A stretch of DNA of 9,791 bases from DATHWB01 sp035544575 (GCA_035544575.1 DATKEC010000103.1:1-9791), one strand, 5' to 3'. Positions 1 through 6,495 are shown, counted from the first letter of the stretch. The notes: generated from the letters alone by a model not told the origin. Translations and numbers: made by a program.

Positions 1-990
1 CCGCCGGGTGGCGACGTCTGCATGGGTGAGGTCGGATCCGCCGAGCCACACCGAACCCGACTCCACCGGCCGCAAGCCGCAGATCGCCTCGATCATCTCG
101 GATTGACCGTTGCCCGCCACCCCGGCGAGGCCGACGATCTCACCCGACGCCACGTCGAAGGTGGCGTCGTGAACAACGCTGCGATCGTGTTCGCCGAGGG
201 CGGTCAGGTTGCGCACGCTCAACACGACGGCGCCTGGCGTCCGGGGTGGCACCCGCTGGGCCAGGTCGATGTCACGGCCCACCATGTGACGGGTGATCTC
301 CGCCGGCGTCGTCTCGGAGGTGACCAGTTCGGCCACCGACTTGCCGTTCCGCAGGACCGTGACCCGGTCCGAAACGGCCATCACCTCGCCCAGCTTGTGG
401 GTGATGAAGAGGATCGTCCGGCCGGAGTCCCGCAGCCGGCGGATCACGTCGAAGAGCATGTCGCGCTCCTGGGGGGTGAGCACCGCGGTCGGCTCGTCGA
501 GGATCAGAACCCGGGCATCCCGATAGAGGGCCTTGAGGATCTCGACACGCTGCAGCACACCCACCGGGAGTTGTTCGACCACCGCGGTCGGGTCGACCGC
601 CAGCCCGTACCGCTCGGCGAGTTCTCGGACGATGGCGACGCTGGCCGACCGGTCGATCATCCCCCGTCGGGTCGGTTCGCTGCGGAAGACGACGTTCTCG
701 GCGACCGTCAACGTCGGGAAGAGCTTGAACGCCTGATGGACCATTCCCAGCCCGGCCTCGATCGCGTCGAGCGCCGACGAGAACCGGACCCGTTCCCCCC
801 GGACGAGGATCTCGCCCTCGTCCGGGGGGAACAGCCCGTACAACATCGACATCAGGGTGGTCTTGCCCGCCCCGTTCTCGCCGACGATCGCATGGATCTC
901 CCCGGACCGCACCGTGAGGTTCACGGCGTCGTTGGCGACGACGCCGGGGAACCTCTTGGTGATGCCGCGGAGCTCCAGCTCGGTTGTCAT
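1..990 (-). CDS. ABC transporter ATP-binding protein, nucleoside/simple-sugar type (partial, C-terminus off window)
   Basis: This is the cytoplasmic ATPase of a carbohydrate/nucleoside importer of the RbsA/NupO class, which carries two nucleotide-binding domains in one chain of about 500 residues. The first 330 residues are present and the reading frame is open at the left edge. In domain 1, Walker A GENGAGKTT is at 37-45, the Q-loop Gln is in GMVHQ at 82-86, a degenerate signature LPVGVLQR is at 141-148, Walker B LILDEP is at 162-167 and the switch His is in FITH at 195-198. Domain 2 begins near residue 265 and shows the lysine-free Walker A GVAGNGQSE (290-298) that is normal for this class. 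The gene lies 13 bp after the binding-protein gene. The ATG at 990 directly abuts an AGGAG with no spacer, and no better in-frame start exists, so translation may depend on coupling. The permeases are expected beyond the left edge. Confidence 0.93.
   Translation of the reverse strand, partial: MTTELELRGITKRFPGVVANDAVNLTVRSGEIHAIVGENGAGKTTLMSMLYGLFPPDEGEILVRGERVRFSSALDAIEAGLGMVHQAFKLFPTLTVAENVVFRSEPTRRGMIDRSASVAIVRELAERYGLAVDPTAVVEQLPVGVLQRVEILKALYRDARVLILDEPTAVLTPQERDMLFDVIRRLRDSGRTILFITHKLGEVMAVSDRVTVLRNGKSVAELVTSETTPAEITRHMVGRDIDLAQRVPPRTPGAVVLSVRNLTALGEHDRSVVHDATFDVASGEIVGLAGVAGNGQSEMIEAICGLRPVESGSVWLGGSDLTHADVATRR
792..832. repeat. Perfect 17-bp inverted repeat inside the ABC ATPase gene
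   Basis: Arms 792-808 and 816-832 are exact reverse complements (GTTCCCCCCGGACGAGG and its complement) around a 7-nt loop. All 17 pairs are Watson-Crick and 13 of them are G-C. In the minus-strand transcript this would be a very stable hairpin about 160 nt inside the ATPase coding region, covering roughly residues 53-66 just after Walker A. It has no U-run, so it is not a classical terminator. The sequence is seen directly; any role is unknown. Confidence 0.85.
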
Positions 991-1003
991 CTCCTGCCGA
1001 TTC

Positions 1004-2041
1004 TCAGCCGAACAACGGGTCGGGAACGACGATCGATCCGTCGATGATCCCCTCTGCCGCCGCCTTCACGGCCTCGACCACGTCGGGGTGATCGGCGATC
1101 ACGCATTGGCTGTCGGCGAGATCGTCGGACAGCGCCATGACCCCGGTGCCGCCTTCGGCGAGACCGAAGGACACCACCGAACCGGCCGTCCCGGCCAGGG
1201 TCTGGTCGATGAGCTGTTCGACGAGCACATCGACCAGCTTCATGTTGGAGTCGACGATGCTCCCCGGTGCGTCAGGGCACTGGTTCACGTCCACGCCGTA
1301 ACTGAAGAACGACGCTTCGACGGCAGCCTCGAAGATGCCTCCGTTGGACCCTGCGCCCACCGCGAAGATGTGGTCGGCACCCTGGGCCGCCACCGCCAAG
1401 GCCTGTTCCTTGGCCCTGGCCGGATCCGAGAACGGGTTGTCTCCACCGATCCACACCTGGGTGTCGGTGATCGACGAGTCCACGGACTGGGCCCCGAGGG
1501 CGAAGCTGTCGGTGTAACGGTGCAGGAACGGGATGTCGATGGCGCCCACCGAACCGACCTGTTTGGACTCGGACAGCGACCCGGCCATGATCCCCAGCAG
1601 GTAGGCGCCTTCGTGCTCACGGAACACACCGCAGTGCAGGTTCGGTGCCGGCTCCTCCGGGCATGTGTCGATGAGGATGAACTCCTGGTCGGGATTGGCC
1701 TTGGAGAACTCGTCGGCCAGCTCCACCAGGGTGAACGTCGTGAGGACGATCACGTCGGGAGCGGCGTCGACGGCGGCTTCGATGTTCGCCCGCCGGCTCG
1801 AGTCGTCGGTCGACTCGAACGTGCGCCACGACCCGCCCAGCCTCTCGGCGGCGCGCTGGGTGCCCACCTGGCCGAGTTCGAGGAACTTGTTCACACCGAT
1901 CGGGTTGGGGGTGACATAGATGAAGCTGGGACCTTCCGGCTCGGCGTCGTCGTCGCCGCCCGCGTCGTCGGTGCCACCGCACGCCGCCACCACCATTGCC
2001 AGCGCCACCAGCAGCGCGCTTCGTTTCATGTTCCTTCTCAT
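1004..2041 (-). CDS. BMP-family substrate-binding lipoprotein (nucleoside/sugar ABC importer)
   Basis: This is the extracytoplasmic binding protein of the importer, 345 residues. A signal peptide (MRRNMKRSALLVALAMVVAAC) ends in a lipobox VAAC with the lipidated Cys at 21, followed by a Gly/Asp/Glu-rich linker. The body is the BMP/PnrA fold. Recognisable family segments include VTPNPIGVNKF near the N-terminus, EGAYLLGIMAG, VGSVGAIDIPF, the DPARAKEQAL helix, FAVGAGSNGGIFEAA and GVDVNQCPDAPGSI. Characterised BMP proteins of this kind bind purine nucleosides, which fits the neighbouring nucleoside-processing genes; the ligand here is inferred. The ATG at 2041 overlaps the isomerase stop codon (ATGA) and has a good upstream GAGGAA. 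The internal ATG at 2029 is a weaker alternative start. Several Cys in the mature part could form disulfides. Confidence 0.92.
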   Translation of the reverse strand: MRRNMKRSALLVALAMVVAACGGTDDAGGDDDAEPEGPSFIYVTPNPIGVNKFLELGQVGTQRAAERLGGSWRTFESTDDSSRRANIEAAVDAAPDVIVLTTFTLVELADEFSKANPDQEFILIDTCPEEPAPNLHCGVFREHEGAYLLGIMAGSLSESKQVGSVGAIDIPFLHRYTDSFALGAQSVDSSITDTQVWIGGDNPFSDPARAKEQALAVAAQGADHIFAVGAGSNGGIFEAAVEASFFSYGVDVNQCPDAPGSIVDSNMKLVDVLVEQLIDQTLAGTAGSVVSFGLAEGGTGVMALSDDLADSQCVIADHPDVVEAVKAAAEGIIDGSIVVPDPLFG

Positions 2042-3111
2042 GTGCTTCCTCTCTCCTGTCCGTTCCGATTCGACTGGCCATCTACTGGGCCCAAGGGAAC
2101 TGTCGCCAGCGTCTCGCCCTTGTCGATCCTGATCACCCGACGGTCCGTCACGATCGCCGTGATCAAATCGGCCGGCGTGACGTCGAACGCCGGATTGACC
2201 GCGTCGGTCCCGGCCGGAGCCGTCTCCACTCCGGCGACCGATCCCACCTCGGCCGGGCCGCGATCTTCGATCTCGATGTAGCCACCCGCCGCCGTGGCCA
2301 TGTCGACCGTCGTCTCCGGGGCGACCACGACGAAAGGGACCCCGGCGCGGGCGGCTCCCAGGGCCAGCGAGTAGGTACCGATCTTGTTGGCCGTGTCCCC
2401 GTTGGCGGCGATCCGGTCCGCACCCGTGAGAACGATGTTCGCGGCGCCACGGGAGAGAAGGAACGGACCGGCGGAGTCGACGACGAGCCGGTGGGGTGCA
2501 CCCATACGGCCCAGCTCCCAGGTGGTCAGGCGGGCACCCTGCAGGAGCGGACGAGTCTCCAGCGCCAACGCCTCGGTCAGCTGTCCCCGCTCATGGAGAG
2601 TCTGGATCACCGCCAGGGCGGTGCCACGTTCCACGGTGGCGAGGCCGCCCGTGTTGCAGATGGTCATGGCGACGACGGGAACATCGCCGATGAGGTCCGA
2701 GACCAGATCGGCGCCCAAATCGCCCATGGCGACCGAGGCGGCCAGCTCCTCGTCACGAATCTTCATCGCTTCGGCCAGCACACGCTCGAAGCCTTCGGCG
2801 GCGAGCGCGGAGGTGCGATCGACCATGCGGGCGAGGTTCACCGCGGTGGGACGGGCGGCGCGCAGAGATGTCACCGCCGACTCGAATGCCTCCCCGGTCG
2901 CACCGTGATCCCGGACGGCCAGCGCCACACCGAACGCTCCCGCCACGCCGATCGCAGGAGCACCCCGCACCGACAGGCGCTGGATGGCGGCGACCATCGC
3001 CGGGACGTCGTCGATGCGCAGGGTCTCGAAGGATCCCGGGAGACGTGTCTGGTCGACCAGCACCACGGCATCCTCGATCCAATCGAGCGATCGGGCACCA
3101 AGACGATCCAT
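2038..3111 (-). CDS. mtnA: S-methyl-5-thioribose-1-phosphate isomerase-type sugar-1-phosphate isomerase (MtnA family)
   Basis: The 357-residue protein has the normal length and fold of the MtnA/eIF2B-like aldose-1-phosphate isomerases, which convert 5-methylthioribose-1-P (and 5-deoxyribose-1-P in some species) to the ribulose-1-P. Family landmarks are DQTRLPG, SVRGAPAIGVAGAFGV, the catalytic Cys in TICNTG (C152), TRPLLQGARLTTWEL, and the catalytic Asp in TGADRIAANGDTANKIGTY (D232). The C152-D232 spacing of 80 equals the C160-D240 spacing recalled for the Bacillus enzyme. The usual THCN(T/A)G(A/S)LAT loop is changed to TICNTGGLAT, and the usual ERDP to DRGP. The start is ATG 3111, with GGAAGG at 3124-3119 and a 7-nt spacer; the open frame upstream to 3339 belongs to the gntR antisense region. 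No other methionine-salvage gene is nearby, so the product probably feeds the aldolase of the right arm. The substrate is uncertain. Confidence 0.92.
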   Translation of the reverse strand: MDRLGARSLDWIEDAVVLVDQTRLPGSFETLRIDDVPAMVAAIQRLSVRGAPAIGVAGAFGVALAVRDHGATGEAFESAVTSLRAARPTAVNLARMVDRTSALAAEGFERVLAEAMKIRDEELAASVAMGDLGADLVSDLIGDVPVVAMTICNTGGLATVERGTALAVIQTLHERGQLTEALALETRPLLQGARLTTWELGRMGAPHRLVVDSAGPFLLSRGAANIVLTGADRIAANGDTANKIGTYSLALGAARAGVPFVVVAPETTVDMATAAGGYIEIEDRGPAEVGSVAGVETAPAGTDAVNPAFDVTPADLITAIVTDRRVIRIDKGETLATVPLGPVDGQSNRNGQERGST

Positions 3112-3127
3112 CGGCTGACCTTCCGGG

Positions 3128-3138
3128 TTGTCAGACAA
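3128..3138. promoter_or_regulatory. Putative GntR operator, copy 1 (mtnA operon)
   Basis: A perfect palindrome, TTGTC-A-GACAA, with a one-base centre. It lies 17-27 bases before the mtnA start codon and just above its ribosome-binding site. Read on the minus strand, the extended 17-mer GCTTGTCTGACAACCCG is identical to copy 2 at 3966-3982. The shape matches the T-GTC/GAC-A operators of HutC-type GntR repressors, and a HutC-type regulator is encoded next to it. Confidence 0.8.
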
Positions 3139-3149
3139 GCGCTCGTCCG

Positions 3150-3179
3150 AGGCTAGAGCGACGATGGGGAGATCGTCAA
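3150..3179 (-). promoter_or_regulatory. Candidate promoter of the mtnA-transporter operon
   Basis: On the minus strand, TTGACG (3179-3174) and TAGCCT (3155-3150) are 18 bases apart. They match the -35 and TAnnnT -10 elements of high-GC actinobacterial promoters. The predicted transcription start is near 3143, so operator copy 1 would lie just downstream of it. The arrangement closely resembles the deaminase promoter at 3940-3969. Confidence 0.5.
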
Positions 3180-3182
3180 CAG

Positions 3183-3208
3183 ACCGGTGGGCGGCGCCGC
3201 TCACCGGT
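3183..3208. terminator. GC-rich hairpin at the gntR stop codon (possible attenuator/terminator)
   Basis: Arms ACCGGTG (3183-3189) and CACCGGT (3202-3208) pair perfectly, and an inner GCG/CGC extends the stem after one weak position. It covers the gntR stop codon and precedes the mtnA promoter. No U-run follows on the minus strand, so classical termination is doubtful. It may reduce read-through from gntR into mtnA. Confidence 0.3.
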
Positions 3209-3929
3209 GCCGCACCAGGCCGAAGGGGAACCGCCCTTCGATGAAGTAGGTGCTGGCAAGGGCGATCGGAACGCCGCGCGCATCGGAGTGGACCTGGACG
3301 AGAAGGAGGTAGGAGGCGTCGGCGGGCCGCTCGCCCCAACCGATGTGCGGTCCGTGGGCGGCGTGCAGTTCGGTGACGGCGACGACCGCTCTCACCCCGT
3401 GCTGTTCGAGCAAGGCGAACAGCGACCCGGATACGGCACGCGGATCGAAGTCCGCCGGGAAGATCGCTCTCGGCAGGACGTCATAGGAGAAGGCCACGGT
3501 CTCGCCGTCGGCGGTGATCGCCCGCTCAGTGGCCAGAACCTCGTTACCGTCAGCCAGGGCCAGCTTGCTGGCTTCCTCCTCGTTGGCAGTTCGCACCGAG
3601 ATCGACCGGTAGACCATGCCGGGGTGGCGCCCGTGTCGGGCGATCGTCTCGGTCATGGACTCGAGGCGCCGCAGATCGGCCTGGCCGCTGGCCCCGTGGG
3701 CGGTCACGAGGGTGCCCAGGCCGTGCCGCGTGACCGTCAGGCCGCGGCTCTCGAGGTCCTGGAGGGCGGTGCGGACCGTGGCCCGGGACACCTCGTAGTG
3801 GCCCGCCAGGTCGTGCTCGCCAGGCAGCTTCTCGCCCGGCATCCACTCACCGGCCTCGATACGAAGACGCAGATCCGCCGCCAGACGGGCGGAAAGTGTG
3901 GAACCTGGGCTGGTCGACTCGACGGTCAT
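3201..3929 (-). CDS. GntR-family transcriptional regulator, HutC/UTRA type
   Basis: This 242-residue regulator has two domains. The winged helix-turn-helix at about residues 10-77 includes MPGEKLPGEHDLAGHYEVSR, then TVRTALQDLESRGL and the wing HGLGTLV. A UTRA effector-binding domain at about 95-238 starts at RRLESMTETIARHGRHPG and ends in ALASTYFIEGRFPFGL. UTRA domains sense small sugar-, amino-acid- or phosphate-containing ligands. The gene sits between two copies of an identical palindrome placed before mtnA and before the deaminase gene, so it probably represses both arms until a pathway intermediate, plausibly a pentose-1-phosphate, is present. Copy 2 lies 39 bases before its own start, so self-regulation is likely. 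The start is ATG 3929 with a GAGGA at a short, 3-nt spacing. Confidence 0.93.
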   Translation of the reverse strand: MTVESTSPGSTLSARLAADLRLRIEAGEWMPGEKLPGEHDLAGHYEVSRATVRTALQDLESRGLTVTRHGLGTLVTAHGASGQADLRRLESMTETIARHGRHPGMVYRSISVRTANEEEASKLALADGNEVLATERAITADGETVAFSYDVLPRAIFPADFDPRAVSGSLFALLEQHGVRAVVAVTELHAAHGPHIGWGERPADASYLLLVQVHSDARGVPIALASTYFIEGRFPFGLVRHR

Positions 3930-3939
3930 GTGTCCTCGA

Positions 3940-3969
3940 TTGACAGCCGTTCGATGCTATCACTAGCTT
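3940..3969 (+). promoter_or_regulatory. Candidate promoter of the deaminase-aldolase operon
   Basis: A perfect TTGACA (3940-3945) is followed after 18 bases by TAGCTT (3964-3969), a TAnnnT -10 element. Transcription would start near 3976, inside operator copy 2, so a bound repressor would block both the -10 element and the start site. This start also excludes the upstream in-frame ATG at 3954 as the deaminase start codon. Confidence 0.6.
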
Positions 3970-3978
3970 GTCTGACAA
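3968..3978. promoter_or_regulatory. Putative GntR operator, copy 2 (divergent region)
   Basis: A perfect palindrome, TTGTC-T-GACAA, inside the 69-bp region between gntR and the deaminase gene. It lies 21-31 bases before the deaminase TTG start and 39 bases before gntR. It overlaps the last bases of the predicted -10 element. The extended 17-mer at 3966-3982 is identical to copy 1. Confidence 0.82.
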
Positions 3979-3985
3979 CCCGACT

Positions 3986-3990
3986 GGGAG
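3986..3990 (+). promoter_or_regulatory. Ribosome-binding site that decides the TTG start of the deaminase
   Basis: GGGAG sits 8 bases before TTG 3999. The only nearby ATG in frame, at 3954, lies upstream of the predicted transcription start and would place the operator inside the coding region. Confidence 0.65.
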
Positions 3991-3998
3991 CCGAGATT

Positions 3999-5300
3999 TT
4001 GGATCGCTTCGTCGCCGACATCCTCCTCACGATGGCCGACGAGCACACCGCCCCCATCCGCCGCGGGGCCGTCGATGTGGATCAGGGTCGAGTCGTGTGG
4101 TCGGGTCCGGTCGATACCGCCCCCGAGCGCGACGCTCCGGTCCACCAGGTGGACGGGATCCTCATGCCCGGCATGGTCGACATCCACTGCCACACTCCCA
4201 TGCTGCTCCTGCGCGGAGCGGGTGAGGGCTTGCCGGTCGACCGCTGGCTGCACGAAGTGATGTGGCCCCGGGAAGCCAGGCTCACCGCCGACGACGTACG
4301 AGCCGCCATGCGGGTCGGCGCCGCCGAGTTGCTCGGAAACGGCATCACCACCAGCGTCGAAATGTACTTCCACGGTCAGGCGGTCGCCGAGGGCGCCTCC
4401 GAAGTGGGAATGCGATCGGTCGTCACCGCCCCCATCATCGAAGACGCCCAACTCTCGGGGTTCGGCCGGTGGGAGGATCAGGTCGACGAGATGCTGGCGA
4501 TGGCCGAGCGATGGGCGACCAATGAGCTGATCGAGGTGGGTCTCGGTCCCCACGCCGCCTGGTCGGTGAGCGACGCCTGCCTGCGCCGGCTCTCCGAGAT
4601 CTCGGCCGAGATGGAGATGCTCGTCCACATCCACGTCGCCGAACAGGAATGGGAGGACGCTGCCGTGCGCGAGAAAACGGGTCTGGCCGCCCCCGCCTAC
4701 CTCGATTCTCTCGGTCTCCTCGACGGGCGAATCCTGGCCGCGCACGGCGTCTGGCTCACCGACGAGGACATCTCCCTCCTCGGCCGCAAACACGCATCCG
4801 TCGCCCATTGCCCGTGCTCCAACACCAAGCATGCCTCCGGCGTGGCCCGGGTGGCGGACATGACCGCGGCGGGCATCAAAGTCGGGATCGCCACCGACGG
4901 CCCGGCGTCACATCACCGTCTGGACCTGTTCGAGGAGATGCGCACCGCCATTCGCCTCGCCCGGGTCCGCAGCGGCGACGCCCAACAGTTCGACACAGAC
5001 ACTGCGCTGTGGATGACCACCGCCGGGGCCGCCGACGCCATCGGACGTTTCGATCTGGGGCGTCTCACGCCCGGAGCCCGAGCAGACATGGTTGCCCTGT
5101 CCGGGTCCTCGGCACTGCACCCGGTCATCGAAGAAGAAGACGATCCGGTCGCCCGGGTCGTCTGGTCGGGTTCGCCCAGCGCGGTGACGTCCGTGTGGGT
5201 GGGAGGCAACCAAGTCGTCGAATCGGGTGCGGTGACCACCATCGACCGGGCGGCGGCGGTGCGGGAACTGGACGAGCGGGCGGAGCGGCTGGCGCGATGA
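3999..5300 (+). CDS. Amidohydrolase, 5'-methylthioadenosine/S-adenosylhomocysteine/5'-deoxyadenosine deaminase family
   Basis: This 433-residue metal-dependent deaminase of the MtaD/DadD group is expected to convert an adenine nucleoside to the inosine form in the cytoplasm. Metal ligands are H63 and H65 (VDIHCHTPM), H212 (HIHVAE) and D300 (TDGPAS). Catalytic E215 and H249 are present, as are the substrate residues E92 (WPREARL) and H185 (GPHAAW). These line up, from memory, with H55/H57/H200/D279, E203, H228, E84 and H173 of Thermotoga TM0936. The first of the two arginines of that enzyme (R136, in TRG) is replaced here by A144 (TAP), while R157 matches R148. I recall these arginines binding the homocysteine carboxylate of SAH, so SAH is a less likely substrate than 5'-methylthio- or 5'-deoxyadenosine. 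The chosen start is TTG 3999. The stop overlaps the next gene (ATGA). It is the first gene of the right-arm operon, behind operator copy 2. Confidence 0.9.
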   Translation: MDRFVADILLTMADEHTAPIRRGAVDVDQGRVVWSGPVDTAPERDAPVHQVDGILMPGMVDIHCHTPMLLLRGAGEGLPVDRWLHEVMWPREARLTADDVRAAMRVGAAELLGNGITTSVEMYFHGQAVAEGASEVGMRSVVTAPIIEDAQLSGFGRWEDQVDEMLAMAERWATNELIEVGLGPHAAWSVSDACLRRLSEISAEMEMLVHIHVAEQEWEDAAVREKTGLAAPAYLDSLGLLDGRILAAHGVWLTDEDISLLGRKHASVAHCPCSNTKHASGVARVADMTAAGIKVGIATDGPASHHRLDLFEEMRTAIRLARVRSGDAQQFDTDTALWMTTAGAADAIGRFDLGRLTPGARADMVALSGSSALHPVIEEEDDPVARVVWSGSPSAVTSVWVGGNQVVESGAVTTIDRAAAVRELDERAERLAR

Positions 5301-5752
5301 CCGCCGACCAAGTGATCGAACTGCTCGGACTCGAACCGATGCCCGCCGAAGGCGGCATGTGGACCCAGACCTGGCGCGACGACCACGGCAGCGGGATCTA
5401 CTTCCTGCTGAGACCAGGGGATTTCTCCGCCCTCCACCGGCTCGACATCGCCGAGCTGTGGCATCACTACGCCGGCGCCGCCGTCGAGATGCTGCTGCTG
5501 GCGGCCGACGGCGGCGTCACCCGGCCGGTGTTGGGTGACGACCTCTCATCCGGGCAGCGACCCTTCGTTGCGGTCGACGCCGGTATGTGGATGGCAGCAG
5601 CCACCAACGGTGAATGGTCACTCGTCGGGACCACGATGGCGCCTCCGTTCGACGCCGCCGGATTCGAGCTCGGCGCGGCGGACGACCTGATGGTCCGCTA
5701 CCCGGAGGCCGCCGCCGACATCCCCCGATTCACCCGAGAGGAACACCGATGA
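5297..5752 (+). CDS. DUF985/cupin_5 family protein of unknown function
   Basis: This 151-residue protein is a single small beta-barrel cupin of the DUF985 type. Family landmarks are LGLEPMPAEGG near the N-terminus, GIYFLLRPGDFSALHR (about 33-48), AELWHHYAG (52-60), and the C-terminal SLVGTTMAPPFDAAGFELG segment. Possible ligand- or metal-binding residues are H47, E53 and H56/H57. The biochemical role of DUF985 proteins is not established. By context it could handle a sugar phosphate or reactive aldehyde of the pathway, for example as an epimerase or mutarotase, but this is a guess. Its start overlaps the deaminase stop by ATGA and its stop overlaps the next start by ATGA, so it is tightly coupled within the operon. 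Confidence 0.85.
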   Translation: MTADQVIELLGLEPMPAEGGMWTQTWRDDHGSGIYFLLRPGDFSALHRLDIAELWHHYAGAAVEMLLLAADGGVTRPVLGDDLSSGQRPFVAVDAGMWMAAATNGEWSLVGTTMAPPFDAAGFELGAADDLMVRYPEAAADIPRFTREEHR

Positions 5753-6495
5753 ACGACCTGGCGGCCCCCGCCCAACTGTTGGACCTCACCGCCAAGGTGA
5801 TCGTGGTGACCGGAGCGGGCGGCGGTCTGGGCGGAGGAATCGTGCGGCGGCTGCAGCAGGCAGGAGCCACCGTGGTCGCCGTCACCCGCACATCGGAGGT
5901 CGCATCAGACGACGTGACGGTCGTCACCGCCGACCTCACCTCGCCCGAAGGGCCGGCCACGGTGGTCAGCCAGGCCCTCGACGCCCACGGCGGCCTTCAC
6001 GGGCTGGTGAACAACGCCGGCATCCAGCCGGTGGTGCCGTTCGCGGACGTCACAGACACACAATGGTCCGAGATGATCGACACCAACCTGACGGCAGTCC
6101 ATCGGCTCACCCAGGCCGCGGCGGCGGCGATGAGCGGAGGCGGGTCGATCGTGCACATCGCATCGATCGAAGCCCACCATCCAACGCCGGTCCACGGCCA
6201 CTACGCCACCTCCAAGGCCGCCCTGGTGATGCACGCCCGGGCGGCGGCGCTCGCCTACGGACCCCGAGGCATCCGGGTGAACTCGGTGTCGCCGGGCCTC
6301 ATCGCCCGCCCCGGCATCGAAGAACAATGGCCCGAAGGCGTGAACCGGTGGAAAGCCGCCGCCCCCCTCGGACGCCTGGGCACACCCGATGACATCGGCG
6401 ACGCCTGTGTCTTCCTCTGCTCGGACCTCGCCCGCTGGATCACCGGCATCGACCTCGTCGTCGATGGCGGTGTCCTGACCAACACGACATGGTGA
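5749..6495 (+). CDS. SDR-family oxidoreductase (first of three SDR units)
   Basis: This 248-residue classical short-chain dehydrogenase has the cofactor motif TGAGGGLG at 21-28, NNAG at 88-91, and the catalytic triad S139, Y152 and K156 (YATSK). The C-terminal block ITGIDLVVDGGV is typical. The residue region after the second strand reads VAVTRT, with Arg rather than Asp, which suggests NADP(H). The substrate is not recognisable; in context it may be the pathway sugar, an intermediate or the released aldehyde. ATG 5749 overlaps the cupin stop, and AGAGGA at 5737-5742 gives a good ribosome-binding site. It overlaps the next SDR by a few bases. It is only distantly similar to that neighbour, so the pair does not look like a recent duplication. 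Confidence 0.9.
   Translation: MNDLAAPAQLLDLTAKVIVVTGAGGGLGGGIVRRLQQAGATVVAVTRTSEVASDDVTVVTADLTSPEGPATVVSQALDAHGGLHGLVNNAGIQPVVPFADVTDTQWSEMIDTNLTAVHRLTQAAAAAMSGGGSIVHIASIEAHHPTPVHGHYATSKAALVMHARAAALAYGPRGIRVNSVSPGLIARPGIEEQWPEGVNRWKAAAPLGRLGTPDDIGDACVFLCSDLARWITGIDLVVDGGVLTNTTW

Noticed and set aside
22..1047. Long plus-strand open frame opposite the ABC ATPase
   Set aside because: The minus-strand frame encodes all ABC motifs. The plus-strand product is His/Arg/Asp-rich without family features, a typical shadow in GC-rich DNA.
857..2281. 474-residue plus-strand open frame opposite the BMP gene
   Set aside because: It runs across two genuine minus-strand genes and the product has no recognisable domain.
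1996..3156. 386-residue plus-strand open frame opposite mtnA
   Set aside because: Antisense shadow of a clear MtnA-family gene; Arg/Gly/His-rich composition.
3112..3339. Upstream extension of mtnA to a start at 3339
   Set aside because: It would overlap gntR in another frame, cover the operator and add 76 Arg/Pro-rich residues not seen in MtnA. ATG 3111 has a good ribosome-binding site.
3931..3945. Second, spaced TGTC...GACA site between gntR and the deaminase promoter
   Set aside because: The half-sites are 7 bases apart and overlap the -35 hexamer, whereas the two strong operators have a one-base centre. It is probably coincidental.
2868..3998. Upstream extension of the deaminase to 2868
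   Set aside because: The extension is antisense to mtnA and gntR and has no family similarity.
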